The notes: generated by a model not told the origin, from the sequence alone. 64,000 bases of DNA from Copromyces sp. CBS 386.78 (GCA_030685235.1 MU839121.1:186001-250000); one strand, 5' to 3'. Counted from the first letter of the stretch, positions 35,515-51,672 are shown. Translations and numbers: made by a program.

Positions 35515-37554
35515 TGTGGGAGATGGATGGACGGGGTTGCTGGATACGAGGATCAGAACGTCGGCAGGAAGCGTTCGGAGATGGAAAGAGAGAGAAGGGA
35601 GACCCAGTCCCTTGGGGACCGGAAACAGATATAGCTATCAGAGCCATGACATGCCATGCCATGACATCCGAATCTTTATTAGGGTGTCCGAGGTTGGGCT
35701 GACTGACAGTGGTTGCAGTGGAAACATGGTTGGAGACAGACGAGCAAGTGGGGCAGCACCACGTACCTTGATGGGCTAGAGGCGCTTAGCGGCACTACTA
35801 CCAAGTAAATCGACCCCGCGCGAAGCTACTGGAGCTTCCCGTACCTCTGTTGGCTGGCGATTGGCTGTTAGTGGAATGCTGCACCGTGACTGGTGCAGAG
35901 CTGTTGGAGGATACGCGGGTTGTGTGAGTTTTCAAGGTCCAGAATCGAGGTGATTTCGATTTCTTCCTTCTTGTTGTGGGTCGGATCGGATGAGGTTTGT
36001 TGTTTTGGAAGAGGGGGTGATGGTGTGAAGAGACCGAGTAAAATATAAGAGAGCGGGATACCCAAAAACCAACAAGATCCAATATGGGATGTGATACTAC
36101 CACTTATAACTGACTCGAGGCGAAGCGGGGAGCGGGAAGAGGGGGAGGGGGATGCCAGATTCAGCAGCACTTGCTTCGGTTGATTACCTCACATGCTCAT
36201 TGTGATCTGTCGGTGTCAAAGCTGAGCTCATTGCACGCTCTTGGGTGGTAAGAGCGATGGGCAACAACCACTGACGAGCTTCCCCTCTTCTCTTGCTGCA
36301 GCTTTCGTCAGTCGTTACTCTTTCCTTTCATTGGTCTCTCCGCCTTTCTCCTTTTTACTCTAGACACCCTTCAAGTTGGCCTGGACGTATCAAAATCGAA
36401 CCCGTTCCGCATCCGAGTTAGGTTGCGCTGGGAACTGGAGCCCAACCGTCCTACAAAGAATTGAACCTTCAAGCCAACGCTATGTCTTGAAATTGGGCGT
36501 GGCATCTGTTCGTCGGCATGGTTACTGCCCAAACACTTGGACAGTGCAGCCTGTCATGGACTGTCCTGGAGGTCAGTGATTGTGATTTCGTGACATGGCA
36601 CGGCACGGCAGAGGTCTGAGAAGAAGAGTTCCATCCGGGTTGGCGTGGACGGGATTGTTTGGAGTCGCGGTTTTCCTTTCGATACCTACCTATGCAACTC
36701 GAAGAAAGTGGAAGCACGAAAATGCCCCGCCATCGTGAGGAGCCGCGTTCTTCATTTTCACCATCTCACCCCTGTCTAGCGCCTTGACCCCACTTTCCAT
36801 AACTGATGGTGGGGCTCAGGCACGCCAAAAGGAGGGTTCCCCTGTCCAATCAGCTGCTTTCTCCAATGATTGACATCATCACCTTTGCAGCTACAACGGT
36901 CCTTTGTGAAACGTTTCTCTCCTTCTCCCATTCGACAACAAGGGGCAAGAACGTTCACCGGCGACCGTGAGCAGCCAAGCCACTCCTTCCTGACATCTGC
37001 AAATCATTTGGCTGGCTCTCCCGTCGTCCTTGAAACAGCGCGATTCCAACTTCAACCGATATACCTGAAGAGCACGACATTGCCGATGATCCGGACGCGT
37101 CGGAAAACATCTTTGCCGAGACACTCTTCCGCTTGTTCGGACTACACCCGGCCCCGGTCCCGACCTCAACATCGTATTCATTTCGAAGAGCTCTCCACGT
37201 GCCTTTCACGGTCACCATTAAAGCCACTATACTCCATAAACGTGGTTTACAGTTCGAGTATCAAGTACACTGGAGCTGTAACTCCAGGCGCCAACCAGCG
37301 TCGTCTACGGGATACCGTGCTCTCGCGGCTCTGCCATTCCTGAAGCTCAAATCCAACGACGGGTCGCTTCATGACAAGATCACATCAGGGCATGAGTTGA
37401 TGGGTGATTACATTGGCATTCCAGTATGCTACAGTAGCGTACAGCCATGGCTACAAGTGTGCGCTTCTGAAACAAGGACCCCTTTCCATTCATATCCTCA
37501 CATCCACCTTCTTCCTCATCACACATCACCCCATCTTTTCCCCTCACATGGCCA
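35515..37554. other. Intergenic upstream of gpn
   Basis: About 2 kb with short ORFs on both strands. The best (36,870-37,343 plus, 157 aa) is not protein-like beyond openness. No RNA gene or repeat recognised. Contains the gpn promoter. Confidence 0.45.
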
Positions 37555-38200
37555 TCAATAGCCCCCTTCGTTGTTGCAGCCATTAGGGCGGTTAGACAGG
37601 CACTGAGTGGTGCAGGTGCTGCCGAGCAACGTGTCATAAGACTTGCCCGACACCCATCCCTCATTTGTACGGCATTTGTTGAGGATTCCCTCGGCGCCAT
37701 TCTGGAGATTATAGTAATGGCCGTTTAACAAGTTGTCGGCCCAGCTGGTGCAGCACCGGCTTCCCATGTATCCACCGATGGTGGAGCACACAGAGCGAGG
37801 GCGGATCGGGATGTGGCTGCCACTGGTAAGCATGCCGTTGAGCAAAGCCTCGCACGTCAATCCATACGCCTGGTAGCTACTGTAGCACTTGGGCATGTTG
37901 GAACCGCAACGACGAGAAAGCGAGGGCGTCTCAACTAAGTTGGTAGTGGAGTTGGCAGTGCTGGCCGAGTCGGCATCACCGTACCTAGCGAGTTCACTTG
38001 TTAGAGACAGCCTTATGGTTGGTTCAGCACTTTCGAGTTAGTTAGACTCACCAGACCAACTGCACGCCGGCAGACTCAGTGACCGCCATGATCTTGAGTC
38101 CCTCGGGAACGTCAATCTCAGTGGCGCTGGTGCTGGTGGGAGCAGCGGTGGAGAGGGCAGCAAGGAAGGCTCCGGCCACGAGGATCTGCTTGGCCAACAT
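37555..38200 (-). CDS. Small secreted cysteine-rich protein (WD-like fungal type)
   Basis: Exons 38,200-38,052 and 37,984-37,555, joined over a 67-nt intron (GTGAGT...CTCGCTAG), give 192 aa. The N-terminus MLAKQILVAGAFLAALSTAA is a clear signal peptide. A possible dibasic (Kex2-type) cleavage site, SLSRR, precedes the first cysteine of the mature domain. That domain has ten cysteines, enough for five disulfides, with the pattern RRCGSNMPKC...LTCEALLNG...SVCSTIGG...SRCCTSWADN...NKC...STCTTQCLSNRPNGC. The CCxSW and QCLSNRP blocks resemble the fungal 'WD-like' secreted-domain family from memory; I am fairly but not fully sure of that assignment. Function of the family is unknown. Secreted proteins of this type are candidates for cell-wall or interaction roles. 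Confidence 0.85.
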
Positions 38201-38786
38201 TTTGAGTGTTTGTTGTGTCGAAATCTACTAAGTGCAGGATATCACGAGGGTAGGCGAGGTTGATATGATTAAGAGAAGGAAGAAAAGGAGGGGTAAGGCC
38301 CTCCATTTATACCGTTGGATATAAGAGTTGAGGACACATATCTGAATTGATATGCAATGCAGGAATATTCTTCATGCCTACAGTTGAAATGATGCTAATG
38401 ATGCTTTTTCAGAACACCTCGATGGGGATGCCTCTCGCCTTTCAACCTCTCCGTCCCGCCACAGTCTTCCACTCGGGACTCATCAGATGCTGTTTCGGTC
38501 CCTCAGCTCACCAAGTCTTCCAACATCCAAGTAAACAACTCCGAGATGCTTCGGCCTGGCTTTGGATGCCTCCCTTCCCTTCCACTTCACATCGACTAAT
38601 GGCCCTCACTAACATAACATATCTACCCGTAGTGTCTTCCAGGTATAGGTCATCCGCCCGTCTTCCCGACTCCCACCTTCGCAGCCATCACATGTTTGGT
38701 TGTGCATTCTAAACTACATACTACCTCCCCAACCCGCCATCATAACCCCTCCAAACGGCGCCGACTTCCAACAAGATCATCAATAC
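38201..38786. other. Intergenic, nothing recognised
   Basis: Promoter region of the small secreted protein and leader of the tRNA pair. No gene seen. Confidence 0.5.
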
Positions 38787-38877
38787 GGGCGTGTGGCTCA
38801 GTTGGTAGAGCGTTCGCTTAGCATGTTTCCCTCTACGAGCATGCGAAAGGTCCTGGGTTCGATTCCCAGCTCGTCCA
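38787..38877 (+). tRNA. tRNA-Ala(AGC), intron-containing
   Basis: The 91-nt gene folds to a standard cloverleaf after removal of an 18-nt intron one base 3' of the anticodon. The acceptor GGGCGTG pairs with CTCGTCC and includes the G3:U70 wobble pair that identifies tRNA-Ala. D-arm GGCTCAGTTGGTAGAGC, anticodon arm TTCGC-TTAGCAT-GCGAA (anticodon AGC) and T-arm CTGGGTTCGATTCCCAG are intact. The intron is TGTTTCCCTCTACGAGCA. Confidence 0.95.
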
Positions 38878-38923
38878 ATTTCTCGATCGTCGTCAATCTT
38901 TTCTTCTCCAGTCCCACTTTCTA

Positions 38924-39014
38924 GGGCGTGTGGCTCAGTTGGTAGAGCGTTCGCTTAGCATACCTCCCGTCACGGATATGCGAAAGGTCCTGGGTTCGAT
39001 TCCCAGCTCGTCCA
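38924..39014 (+). tRNA. tRNA-Ala(AGC), second copy
   Basis: Same orientation, 46 bp after the first copy. All exon bases are identical to copy one, while the 18-nt intron (TACCTCCCGTCACGGATA) differs at many positions. Acceptor with G3:U70, anticodon AGC and the internal A and B boxes are intact. Confidence 0.95.
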
Positions 39015-41266
39015 AAACTTGGGAGGGTGGTTAGATGGTTCGAGATTCTTTTTTTGCTTCATTCTTGCGTGTCTTTTTTGCTTTTGGGTTTGTCGTCGTT
39101 GTTGTTCTGCTGCGGTTGGACTTGAGATATATATATATACAAGCTTCTTAGGTTTTGATTCGTAGGTAATATAACTGGCATCCATCCATCCTTCTTCAAC
39201 GTCCGCATTGCAGTTCTATAGCCGATAGAGATACGACCCCTCTTTTTGATGATGGCACGTACGGACAGACAGGCAGATAGTATCTTGTCACTAGTCGACA
39301 TGACAATGGACAAAAACATCTCTCAAATGAATTCCATTTCCATCTATGACTTGCAACCAACCCAACCCATCACGCTCATTCATATCACTCCAACTCACTA
39401 GAGGTAGTTCGGAGCAATCCTAAATAAATTACGCGGGGTATGTCATTGTCGCAGGTAGCTTCGTGCGTCCATAGTCGTCAGTTCGTTATTTACAAACTAT
39501 ATATAGTTTTGCTCTCTACCATCTGTTTGTTCCGTTCAGTCAGTTCGCGTAGAAGTGACCGGGCAGCCTTAATTCTACTAGACCGGTATGCATGTATGTA
39601 TATAGGTATGTATGTATGTAGTAAATGTTAGCCACCTCTTATCTATCTATATCGAGGAAGAAAAGACTATTATCGGAAATATGAAAGTCGTCGAACTAAG
39701 ACTTTTTTTTGAGTTTTCCACCATCTATCGCCATGTGTGTTTATAGCTATCAAATCACTAACTAGCTTATATCTCAGATACGTACGTAGGTAGGTAGGTC
39801 CTGCAGAGCTTTAGTTGTGATGATCGTGAAGCGAGCGCTAGGTATGTGAACTTTCAGTTCAAGCTGTGGTGGACCGTGGAACTGAACGGTGGGAAGTAAC
39901 AGACATAGACTGTAATTCTGGAGAAGATACGTAACCTCCCCTATGAGTTCGATTAATGAATATTATTGAGGTGGTTGGGGTTCCTTCAGTTCCTTATAAC
40001 TTTCTCGAGAGCTCTTCCAGTCTTCCTCCCTTTCTGTCATTTTCATGCACCACCCTTTTCCTCATCGAGGACAAGCACTTAAACGACTACCGGTACCACG
40101 CGTTTCTAAAGTAACAACAAAGCATGGTATCGTCGTCCCGTCACCATTGGCACCAAAGCAGGTACACATGGTACACAAGATATGTATTATCTGTTCCGTC
40201 CCACTATAATATCGTATCGTATCACTGTCTTTGGTCTGTCTCTCTCGTGTGCCTGTCTTCCTCTGCCCAATGCCAAATTGCCAGCGTGTCGTTATCCACT
40301 TAATCAACTCATTAGTAAAGTAGGGTAAGCACCTGCTTGTTTGTTCAATCCTACTTCATCAGATAGGTAGTATCCTGTGTGACTGACTGACTGACCAGAA
40401 AGACGTCTAGACAGCTTTCATCTCCTCCGACTCTAAGCCTGCGCTGCCTGCCTTCAAACGGCGGCGGCTCGCTAACCGGGGGGAGAAGGAATTCGTGAAC
40501 ATCATGGCTTCTTTCTTCTTCTTCTTCTCCTTCTTCCATCTCCCCTTTCTGTTTCGATGAGCCTCGGACTATGGACTGACTGTATTGTAATGTCGGATCG
40601 AAACCTCACTGGGAGGTGACAGACCACGGGACTCCTTCCCACGCGGTTTCCATCTCACATCTCTTCCTTTTTTTCCTCCAGGCTCCTTCCATGACAGTGA
40701 CAGCGACAGCGACACCACACCTTTTGACATGTCTCTTCTCCAGTTTTCGTTTTCCTTGCGATGCGGTTTGAAAAGGAATGTACAAAAAAGCAAGGACTGC
40801 TCAGTCGAGCCAGTCGCCGTCGTGAAAAGTGCTGTTCTGCGTCGGGGCAAAACAAATGGTGTGTAAACAAAATTACAATAAGTTCCATGTGGTATGGTAA
40901 GGTTGCGATAAGATATGATGTGTTGCACACTATCATGATCACAATGTTCATGATGTTGTGAATAACGCGCGCTGCCCGTCGCTCAGATAAATGCAATTCT
41001 GATGAAAAGAGAAACTGATTGGAAGCAAAGCAAACCTCAGGTTGGCAAAGGTCCAAACGCGTGTGAACCTGGATATGGTGGAAACAACAACCGTCGCCTC
41101 TGTGCTGTCACTGCTGTGCTTTTGCTAACCGGCCAGCCAGACAGCCAACCACCCCTATAACGCCGAGTCATGCAGGAAGAGAAACTTGGTAACATTCTGA
41201 ACGCTTGTGCGAGAGAGAGAGAGAGATGGAGGGAGGAAGAAAATGCGTGAGCAAAAAGGTCTTTCA
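39015..41266. other. Intergenic, nothing recognised
   Basis: 2.25 kb between the tRNA pair and the gna-3 stop. It is AT-richer than the coding DNA, with TATATA (39,127-39,140), GTAGGTAGGTAGG (39,785) and a TTCTTCTTC run near 40,510. No supported gene. Confidence 0.45.
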
Positions 41267-42615
41267 TCATAGGATACCAGAGTCTTTGAGGGCGTTGTTG
41301 AGAATGGTCTCCTTGACGGCAGCAAACACGAGACGGATGTTGGAGGTATCGGTGGCTTGTGTCAAGCTGTGACGAATGTTAGCATAACCGCCTATAAACC
41401 AGGACAAGACACAAATGACATACTGAGGATACAGGTTAAGGTGAGCCCTGTTGACCTGGTTAAACCGCCATAGTAGGTACTTGGCAGCCTTGTTGACGTC
41501 GTTTCCACCGGAATAATCCGGAAAGTAGTTCCCTAGAGGTGACCGCCCCAACTTCTGCTTGAAGATGTCGACCTTGTTGAGAAACAGGATGATACTCGTT
41601 CTCATAAACCACCGCGAGTTGACGACCGAATCGAACAGCAGCAGACTTTCCATCATGCGGTTCTGTTACAAGTCAGCACAATCTCTGTACCGAGGGTGAC
41701 GTGGTGGGCATACCTGACTGCTCTCCTCGAGCAACACTTGGTCGTACTCGCTCAAGGCAACACAGAAGATGATGGATGTGACGTTCTCGAAGCAATGAAT
41801 CCACTTCTTGCGTTCACTACGTTGCCCACCCACATCAAACATGCTAGGTCATTGTGTGAGCTGAGGGCACGAGTGTAACACATCTTCATGAGGCACTTAC
41901 TGGATACTGAGCTGTCCCATCTTGAATCTCGTTTCGTAGATACCCGTCGTCTTGGTTCTGGCGCGAAGGACATCCATCTCATTCGGTCGGTAATCTTCGG
42001 CAACAATCCTCATGACCTCGGTGAAGAAACTGTGGCAAGTCAGCATACGTGAATTGTTGGGGGAAATGAATGGACACGCACTATTCTGCAGAGTCCATAA
42101 GGTAGAATTCTGTTTGCCTCTCCATGAGTAGGTCTTTTGCTGGATCGTTCCATAGCGCCTGGATAGCTGTGCCAACTTTGGGATCGATGGGCTGCCCTGG
42201 TGGACACCCCTCCATGTTGTACTCTTGCAAGAATTCGACATAGGGCCGTAGCGACGGATCTGTCGGCTGAATATCGAACTGGTGCATAGCATTCACAACC
42301 GCCTTTGCGCATTCCAACAGGTTCTTGTAGACTGTTGGTCGGTAGTTTGTGAGCTCCTCGTCCGAATAGCCCTTGAGATGTATGATCTTCATCTGCTTCA
42401 CAATCGTCGATTTACCGCTCTCGCCGGAGCCTGTACGCGTGTTAGTATGAACGGAAAAGGGAAGGGAAAGAAAGGCAACAGGAATACCCACCGAGAAGTA
42501 GAATCTTGCATTCTTTCCGTAGTTTCTTGGAATCCTCCTCTAGGTCGCGATCGATTTTCTGACTCCTCTTCTTCTGCTCCGTCTCCTCATCATTCGTGCT
42601 CATGCACGCGCCCAT
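41267..42615 (-). CDS. gna-3: Heterotrimeric G-protein alpha subunit, class III (GNA-3)
   Basis: Couples receptors to adenylyl cyclase; in Neurospora GNA-3 controls cAMP, conidiation and maturation of perithecia. Six exons (42,615-42,492; 42,430-42,082; 42,029-41,901; 41,843-41,714; 41,662-41,424; 41,366-41,267) give 356 aa. MGACMS at the start supplies the Gly2 myristoylation and Cys4 palmitoylation sites. The P-loop GSGESGKST is split by intron 1. Switch II is [14 protein letters not shown] with the catalytic Gln, NKVD is FLNKVDIF, and TQATDT is the TCAT-type guanine contact. The C-terminus KDSGIL lacks the Cys of the Gi class, consistent with group III. The ATG at 42,615 is chosen because only it exposes the MGxxxS lipid signal. 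Intron 5 (57 nt) is stop-free and in frame. Confidence 0.96.
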
Positions 42616-45600
42616 CTTTATCATGAATCCCTTTCGGCTGCGGTGGCTAGATGAGGCAGTCGTCGAAGATGGCGGGGAATTTTGACTTGGCGGATAAGTG
42701 GGTGCTCGTCTGTTCACGGGTTTATTCTAGAAAACCATGAAGACGACTTTTCCGGCGAGTATTGAGGTGGTGTGCAGTTGAGCTTCGTCGCTCTGACAAC
42801 CTTTCCTAGGCCTTGACTTTTGTCGACCAGGGGCAGATTTCGTCGTCGCCCGTCAATCGCTCGTAGTAGCGAGAATCACCGAGAATGGGCGACGAGAACA
42901 ATGCGGGTTCAAGATGACTTGGTCGACGGTCGCAATTGGTGGGGCGATGTGGGATGGTGAGTTTGGCGACTTGACTTGACGGGAAGTTCTCCTGGTCGAC
43001 ACAGCAGGGACCACGGGTGGTTGGGTTTTAGTTGTGACGTCTTGAGTGGATGCGGCGCGAATCGTGAATCGTTTACCCGTCGCCTCTCTGGTTGGCAGCC
43101 TCTTTTCGCTGGCAGTCGTTGAATGCGACGGTTGGTTGGTGTACACGCGCGTTGTTGGTCGACGGTTCACAAGGGTCGCCGACAAAGAAAAAGGCCCCGA
43201 AAATGATTGAAGGGCGAGATGGGTTGTTGTTTGGTTGGTGTCGGAATGATTGACGACGGGAGGGAAGCTAAAGGCAAGGTGAAGGCAGGCAGGCAGTACC
43301 TTTTGTTAATCTTGCGGGAAGGAGATGGGGCCCACGAGACAAAAAACGGGGGGTGGCCTTTGGGTGCTGGGGTCACTGTATCCCGAGTGTTCCAGGTTGC
43401 CCGGCCAGTGTGAAGTCGTCCAGGTTCGTGCGAGGACGAGCCCCCAGATGTGTGTTATTGTCGCCGACAACCCGGTCAAAAAGGCGCAGTCCCGACGACT
43501 CGATGCGATGGTGAATTGCCAGGTCGCTGATTGATTGATGCCTTTTGCTGTCGGGTTTGGATGATTTTGAAGTCGCAGACTGCAGAATGCAAGAGGTACC
43601 TTTGGACCGTTGACGTGCAGTGAAGTGCCTGTGTCTGGGAGTCCCTGCGCGGGTACAGACGAAGCAGGTGGATGCAGTATGCAGTGGATTGATGAATCTT
43701 CAGAGACACGTTTCGTTGGCACGGCAGAACTGGACAGACAGCAACGACAAACTCGAAGTGGAATATTGTGAGATGATGCAGCGAAAATGGAGGAGAGTAA
43801 GCCGAGACAGACGAGGCAGTCAGTGGCAGAGCAAAGCGACAGAATTGGGAAGGCTCATTTGGTTGGAACTGCGGAAGGCTTGAAGAGGCCAAGAGGCGAT
43901 TTAGCCAATGATGTTCCCCGGGTGTGAACAGCAGATCCACTCTGTACCCCTGCTGGCACTGTCTGTTTACCTGTACTTGACGTACCCGACCAAAGTGCCC
44001 TCCTGATGAGCGTAAGCCGCGATTGTGCTATCAAAGTGCCGTATGCACAAGGCTAATTAACTGAATGAAACACCACTGTTTGGGACTTGTAGGAAAGCGG
44101 AGAGTAAAAGGCAACTTCTTATTGGACGTAATTCAGCAAGGTGCCGGCCGCAGAACGCAGTGGGGGAAGGAGCTGGCTAGCAAAAATGACGCTAGTACTG
44201 ATGCGGTAGTCTTGTCACTGAGGGGAAAGGCGCCAATGTATGGAAGGAGCCGCTAAACGTGAGCGACCGAGGAGCAGCGCAGGGACCACATCTTTCGGGA
44301 GCCAGCTCCACCAGTTATAAAAACCACCAGTCCCGTCGTTTCTCCTCATGGCTTCCGGGGTCTTTTTGCTTTCACCACGCCGATCTCACTCCACTGCTAT
44401 TAATCCTTAGCGCGAACCATGGCACTGGCAAGAGACATGTTGTGGTCCCCGAAGACGACGACGACAGCTACGACCCGACGATAGTTCGGATTTCCCGATC
44501 GGTACCCGAATTGTTGGATCACGCGCAGACACTACACCATAATCCCGCCGGGTCATTGGTTGTGGGCTGTGGGTTGGGGTCCGTTTGGGGGGTCCTTCAG
44601 CTCTGCCGCAAGGCTACATGGAAGATGGCTCGAGGTAAAAGGGGGGCGCCGGTTTTTGTCCGCTTCAGGTTGTCTATCTCACGCAAATGCGCCGGGTTAT
44701 CATGAACTTTGCCCCCTACGCCGCCTTGGTCAGAGAACAGGCAGGCAGACACGGCCTTGTCCCTAGTTAAAAGAGCCATGTTGGCATTGTCAACACACGG
44801 CCGTGACGACATTCGTGTCTCAAGACTCTCTCTCTACACTCAAAACACTGAGCAGATCGATACAGGGATCAAAAGAGAGCCGGTGTCTATCGCGTAACTG
44901 CTTTTACTCCCTTGGCGGCTGACAGTTTGCGGGCAAAAGCAATGATTGTCAACGGTTATCAATCTTGAAAATCTGCGTCTAGTGCCCGATCAAAAGGCCA
45001 ACGGTCTTCAACTCGTAGCAGTCATTGCTTACTACACTTTCTTTTCCCGAGACGTTCTGCTCTTCAACTGTACAGCAGTCATGGGATACATACCTTCTAT
45101 CGTCAAAGCTGTCAAAGCTGTCAAAGCTCCCCCGATTTGAGATGGTTCGTGCACCCCGCTCCCGGAAGGTACGTTTCGAGGCCAGGAAAAGTGGATTCTT
45201 TGGAGATTACTGAACTCCGCTTTTCCTTCCCAGGAGCTCATCCGTACTCCGCGGATTTCCCTTCACTCTCCTCCTCGACTCCTTGACGGTGCGGACGGGC
45301 GACCATCACCACTTTTGGCGGGTATTCCCACCTCGCTCATTTCCACTGTCCGGGGAAGCCCCTGATTGCTTTTTCACACCTTTTCCAGACTCATTTCGCC
45401 CACTTCACACCTTTGCACCTTGTGCGGCGTCCGAGTACGGGCAACGCAAAGAGGAACTGCATTTCGGATTCGTGAAGGCTGAAGCTCGAGTTTTTCTCTT
45501 CTCTTCCGTGCGTCTCTTTGGGCAAAAGGCCGTTGGTTTTACGTGTTAAAGCAACACAGTACTCGGTCACCCAAGCCACTGTCGCACTGATCAGCACTGG

Positions 45601-48600
45601 CTGCTCACTCCACGTGTTTCCATTGTCAAGACATGTTCAAGAAGGAGACAACCATGATGAGACCAAACACTGGCTGCTCAGCATCTCAAACACTCCCTCT
45701 TGCCCATCTCTTTATGCAGACAAGAATAGCATCAGCGATGCTACCGGACATCGAACTCGGAGTTCGTCATGGCCATCTTTCCATCCATCGATGCAACATC
45801 ATACCCATCAGCCTGACATCCATCTCACTTCATCACAACCCACCACTCATTGGAAACCCAGATCCATCATCCAAGTCTCCCAGATCCCCGACCCTTGGAC
45901 CCCCGACCCAGCCAAGCTATCACCACGTGTTTTCGAGGAACCATTTCTGGCACTGCTATGTAAAAGCTAGGACAACCTGGGTATTAATAGCAGGGGGCCG
46001 TTATGGTGATGAATCAGCCAGGGGCTTTGGATGGAACCCTCCAGGTACATAACCCTCCCTCCAGCGAACGGAATACATACCAGATTCCATTGACTTGGAA
46101 CGTGGACCTTTGGGGATCCCGAGCTGGAAAGAGGCGAGAAAGAACCCATCGCAAGATCCCGGATTCATAATGCCATTGTAATACGGTACATACTCAACGG
46201 AGGCGGCTTTTATTAATATCTGCAACAAACATGGCCATTTACGGAAAGTGGTCTGGACTCTCCTCGACTGTTCGGTTGTACCATGTTCACAGAGAACGTT
46301 GAATTTACGATCTGCTGCTACTCTGCGTCTACAGTCAAGACAATCATGCGTTATTTGTACATCCGTCACAGTATACATCACAGACTCCAGCAACTTACAA
46401 TCAACCGGACATGCTGAACTGTTCTGGAGACTGGTCACGCTACAGTGTAGCTACCAAAATCACTCACTTGTCGATTTTCGGCTTTTGGTTCCTTGCAACC
46501 TTTACCCCTGAATGTCACCACGAGTCCGGGGAAAAAAGAAACGAGGCATCAAGACCCTGCTTGCTTTGCTTTTGCTTGGCCTGTCTAACTGCATTCAGAC
46601 TATCCTAATTACTGGTACATATCCTTCCGCACTTTCCGCGCCCTGCCAGGCGAAGATCAACAGTTTCATGTCACCGATCATGGACTTGATCGTTTTTTTT
46701 CAGGTATTGGTCAAGACTATTCATCCACAACCGACAACAAACTGGCATCCCCTCTACGTAATTAAGCCAGGACTTACACAAGTTCATCACACCACACCGT
46801 ACGTCACTCAAGATCGTCTCTCTGCAGTTGGATGGATGGATAGGATGTGACTTGCTGTGCGTTCGGATTGTTTTCCGATGGATGGCTTGTGGTGGTCACA
46901 CACACACGGCACCCACGCGGCACACACCACACAGAACAGACGCGAGCGCCGCTGGACGGCTCACGGTTGACGGTTGTTGCGCCACTCAGCCTCTTTTGTT
47001 TCTCGCTTTCTCTTCCCGGTTCGATTTCCCATCCTTTACTCATGTGGGTCTGGAGGCGTTTCGAGCCCGGACGAGTATTTGCGGAGTCATTGCTTGGTGC
47101 ACGGAATGAGTTGAGGCCTTTTGGCTCTGGCTCTGTTTACACCTTTACACATCTCACTGCGGTTGGGTATGTATGTCATTGGCAAATCAAACCTGATTAC
47201 TGAATTCGCCTTGTTACGGTAGTTTGATGATACATCAAATCCGGCGTTTACGGTTTCCAAATAGGGAGTACCTTACCTATCCAGCAGCCAGCCAAACACT
47301 GTCCCTACTATTAACACGGTACTGCCTGCAAACTCAACGTTCGTAAATCTTGATTAAGCAGGACTCGTCATCTTCCCCTGGACTCGAGTCCAACCAGGGG
47401 CAACGAACAAGCTAAGTAAGATTCGCTTGAATACGCTTAGAGGCAACCAGACCGGCATCGTCGTTGAAATGTCACACCGGTGAACAATCACTGGAATGGC
47501 CATTTACTGATCACGTCTGGGGAAAAAACTGGAATAGGAAAGGGGTGATGGTTATTGGACATGAATGTCTTACGGCCTTTGGAGGTACTGTACCTCCTTG
47601 CCTGCTTATACGTATATCCAATATCTGTAACACGACTGACTGGGTCGTACGCAGAACAAAACCTCCGTTTGGGTACCCTCACTTCCACACCAACAGCCAC
47701 ATACAACGAACAGTGTGCCAACAACATACATAAATATTTTAGCAGGTTTTTTTGACAACTAGCTAATACAATAATAGTTTACATTTCGGGAGACTCTCTC
47801 ACCTTCGACACTTACTTGGACAGATATTACACAAAGCATATCTGTCAGTGAGTGTTCGTGCTCACTCAATCACTCACTCACTCACTCACTCACTCGCTCA
47901 CCAATCTCATTAGGTACCTACGTACAAAATTTCGTCCTCTCAACAGGAGCATTTCTCGCTTCCACTCCACGACACACATTCCTCTCGCCAAATGGAACCC
48001 ATTATGCGGTATGCCCCAGGATTCGTCCGTCCGTCCGTCCGTCAACAGACCAACCAAGCTCAAACTAATCTATCCATCCATCTACCTACCTACCGAGTCC
48101 AACAACAACAAAATCCAGGGCGGTCGTCAAAGTACCTGTACCTAGAGGTAGGTAGCTAGGTAAACCGAAGAAGACTCGGTCGGCACTGTGCCAAACGCAC
48201 AATGACTGACTGACTGACTGACTCACCCGCCTACAACTACCTACCTAACTACCTACCAATCGAGCTCCTACTCCGCCACCGTTACGACAATTTTCAATAA
48301 CAATAATCGTATGAACATCGTTTTATGGATGGGGACGGAGGGACTCGTCAGCACTCCTAGGTATGGGGCCCATCAAATGACTGATGGGTGGCATATCGGT
48401 TCGTTCGTTCGTAATGATATAATTGATTCAAAGGGTTGGCTGGTAAGCAAAGCTCCAAGGTGAGCTATAAACAAACAAGCCTTGGATGGCACCGACCGAG
48501 GAAGATCCAGATCTGAAATCCAGCACACACACACGCTCACTCACGACGTCCGGAACTCCCGTCCAGATAGATGAAAAGAAAACCATGGGCAGGCAGGGAG

Positions 48601-49037
48601 ACTGCGATACCAAAGTTCAGCGAGACATGACGAAACGAAACCACATCCAGGGGATAAAGGGCATATATATAGTAAGTATGTTTTATATATGGTATTCGTC
48701 ATTAACTCGATCTTCCATTGCTCCTCCTCTCGTCGACTTCCACTTCAATCGCCCCCAGCCTTCCGAGCCAGCACCTTCCATCACCTGTGTCAATTCATCG
48801 ACACCAGCCGCACGCAAACAAAGCAACAAAGCACGCTGATTGTCACTACCGGTATCGATCTATCATGACTAGTTTGTAACTTTTTCCCGCTGGGTTTACA
48901 ATTGATTTGTTTCCCTCGCCTTTCTTTTTTTCTCTCTTCCTATGTCCATAACACCCCATCGTCCGTGGTTCGTGGTCATGCTATGTACCAAAGCTCCTTC
49001 CGTCCTCAGCCACACACACACACACACACACACACAC
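42616..49037. other. 6.4-kb gene-poor region upstream of gna-3
   Basis: No ORF here has domains or convincing splice structure; the longest (45,518-45,970 plus and 43,476-43,940 minus, about 150 aa) are low-complexity. Seen repeats are three GTCAAAGCT units at 45,101-45,127, an ACTC tetranucleotide run at about 47,863-47,900, TCCGTCCGTCCG near 48,026 and TGAC units near 48,202-48,222. The region may contain the long leader and control sequences of gna-3. Confidence 0.5.
49011..49037. repeat. (CA)n repeat abutting the cul-1 stop
   Basis: Uninterrupted CA units run to the base before the TTA that is the reverse complement of the cul-1 stop codon, so on the cul-1 message a (GU)n tract follows the stop directly. 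Confidence 0.9.

Positions 49038-51672
<2,635 letters not shown>

Noticed and set aside
42616..49037. Several ORFs of 130-155 aa upstream of gna-3
   Set aside because: Low-complexity, no motif, overlapping on both strands, and no plausible intron pattern.
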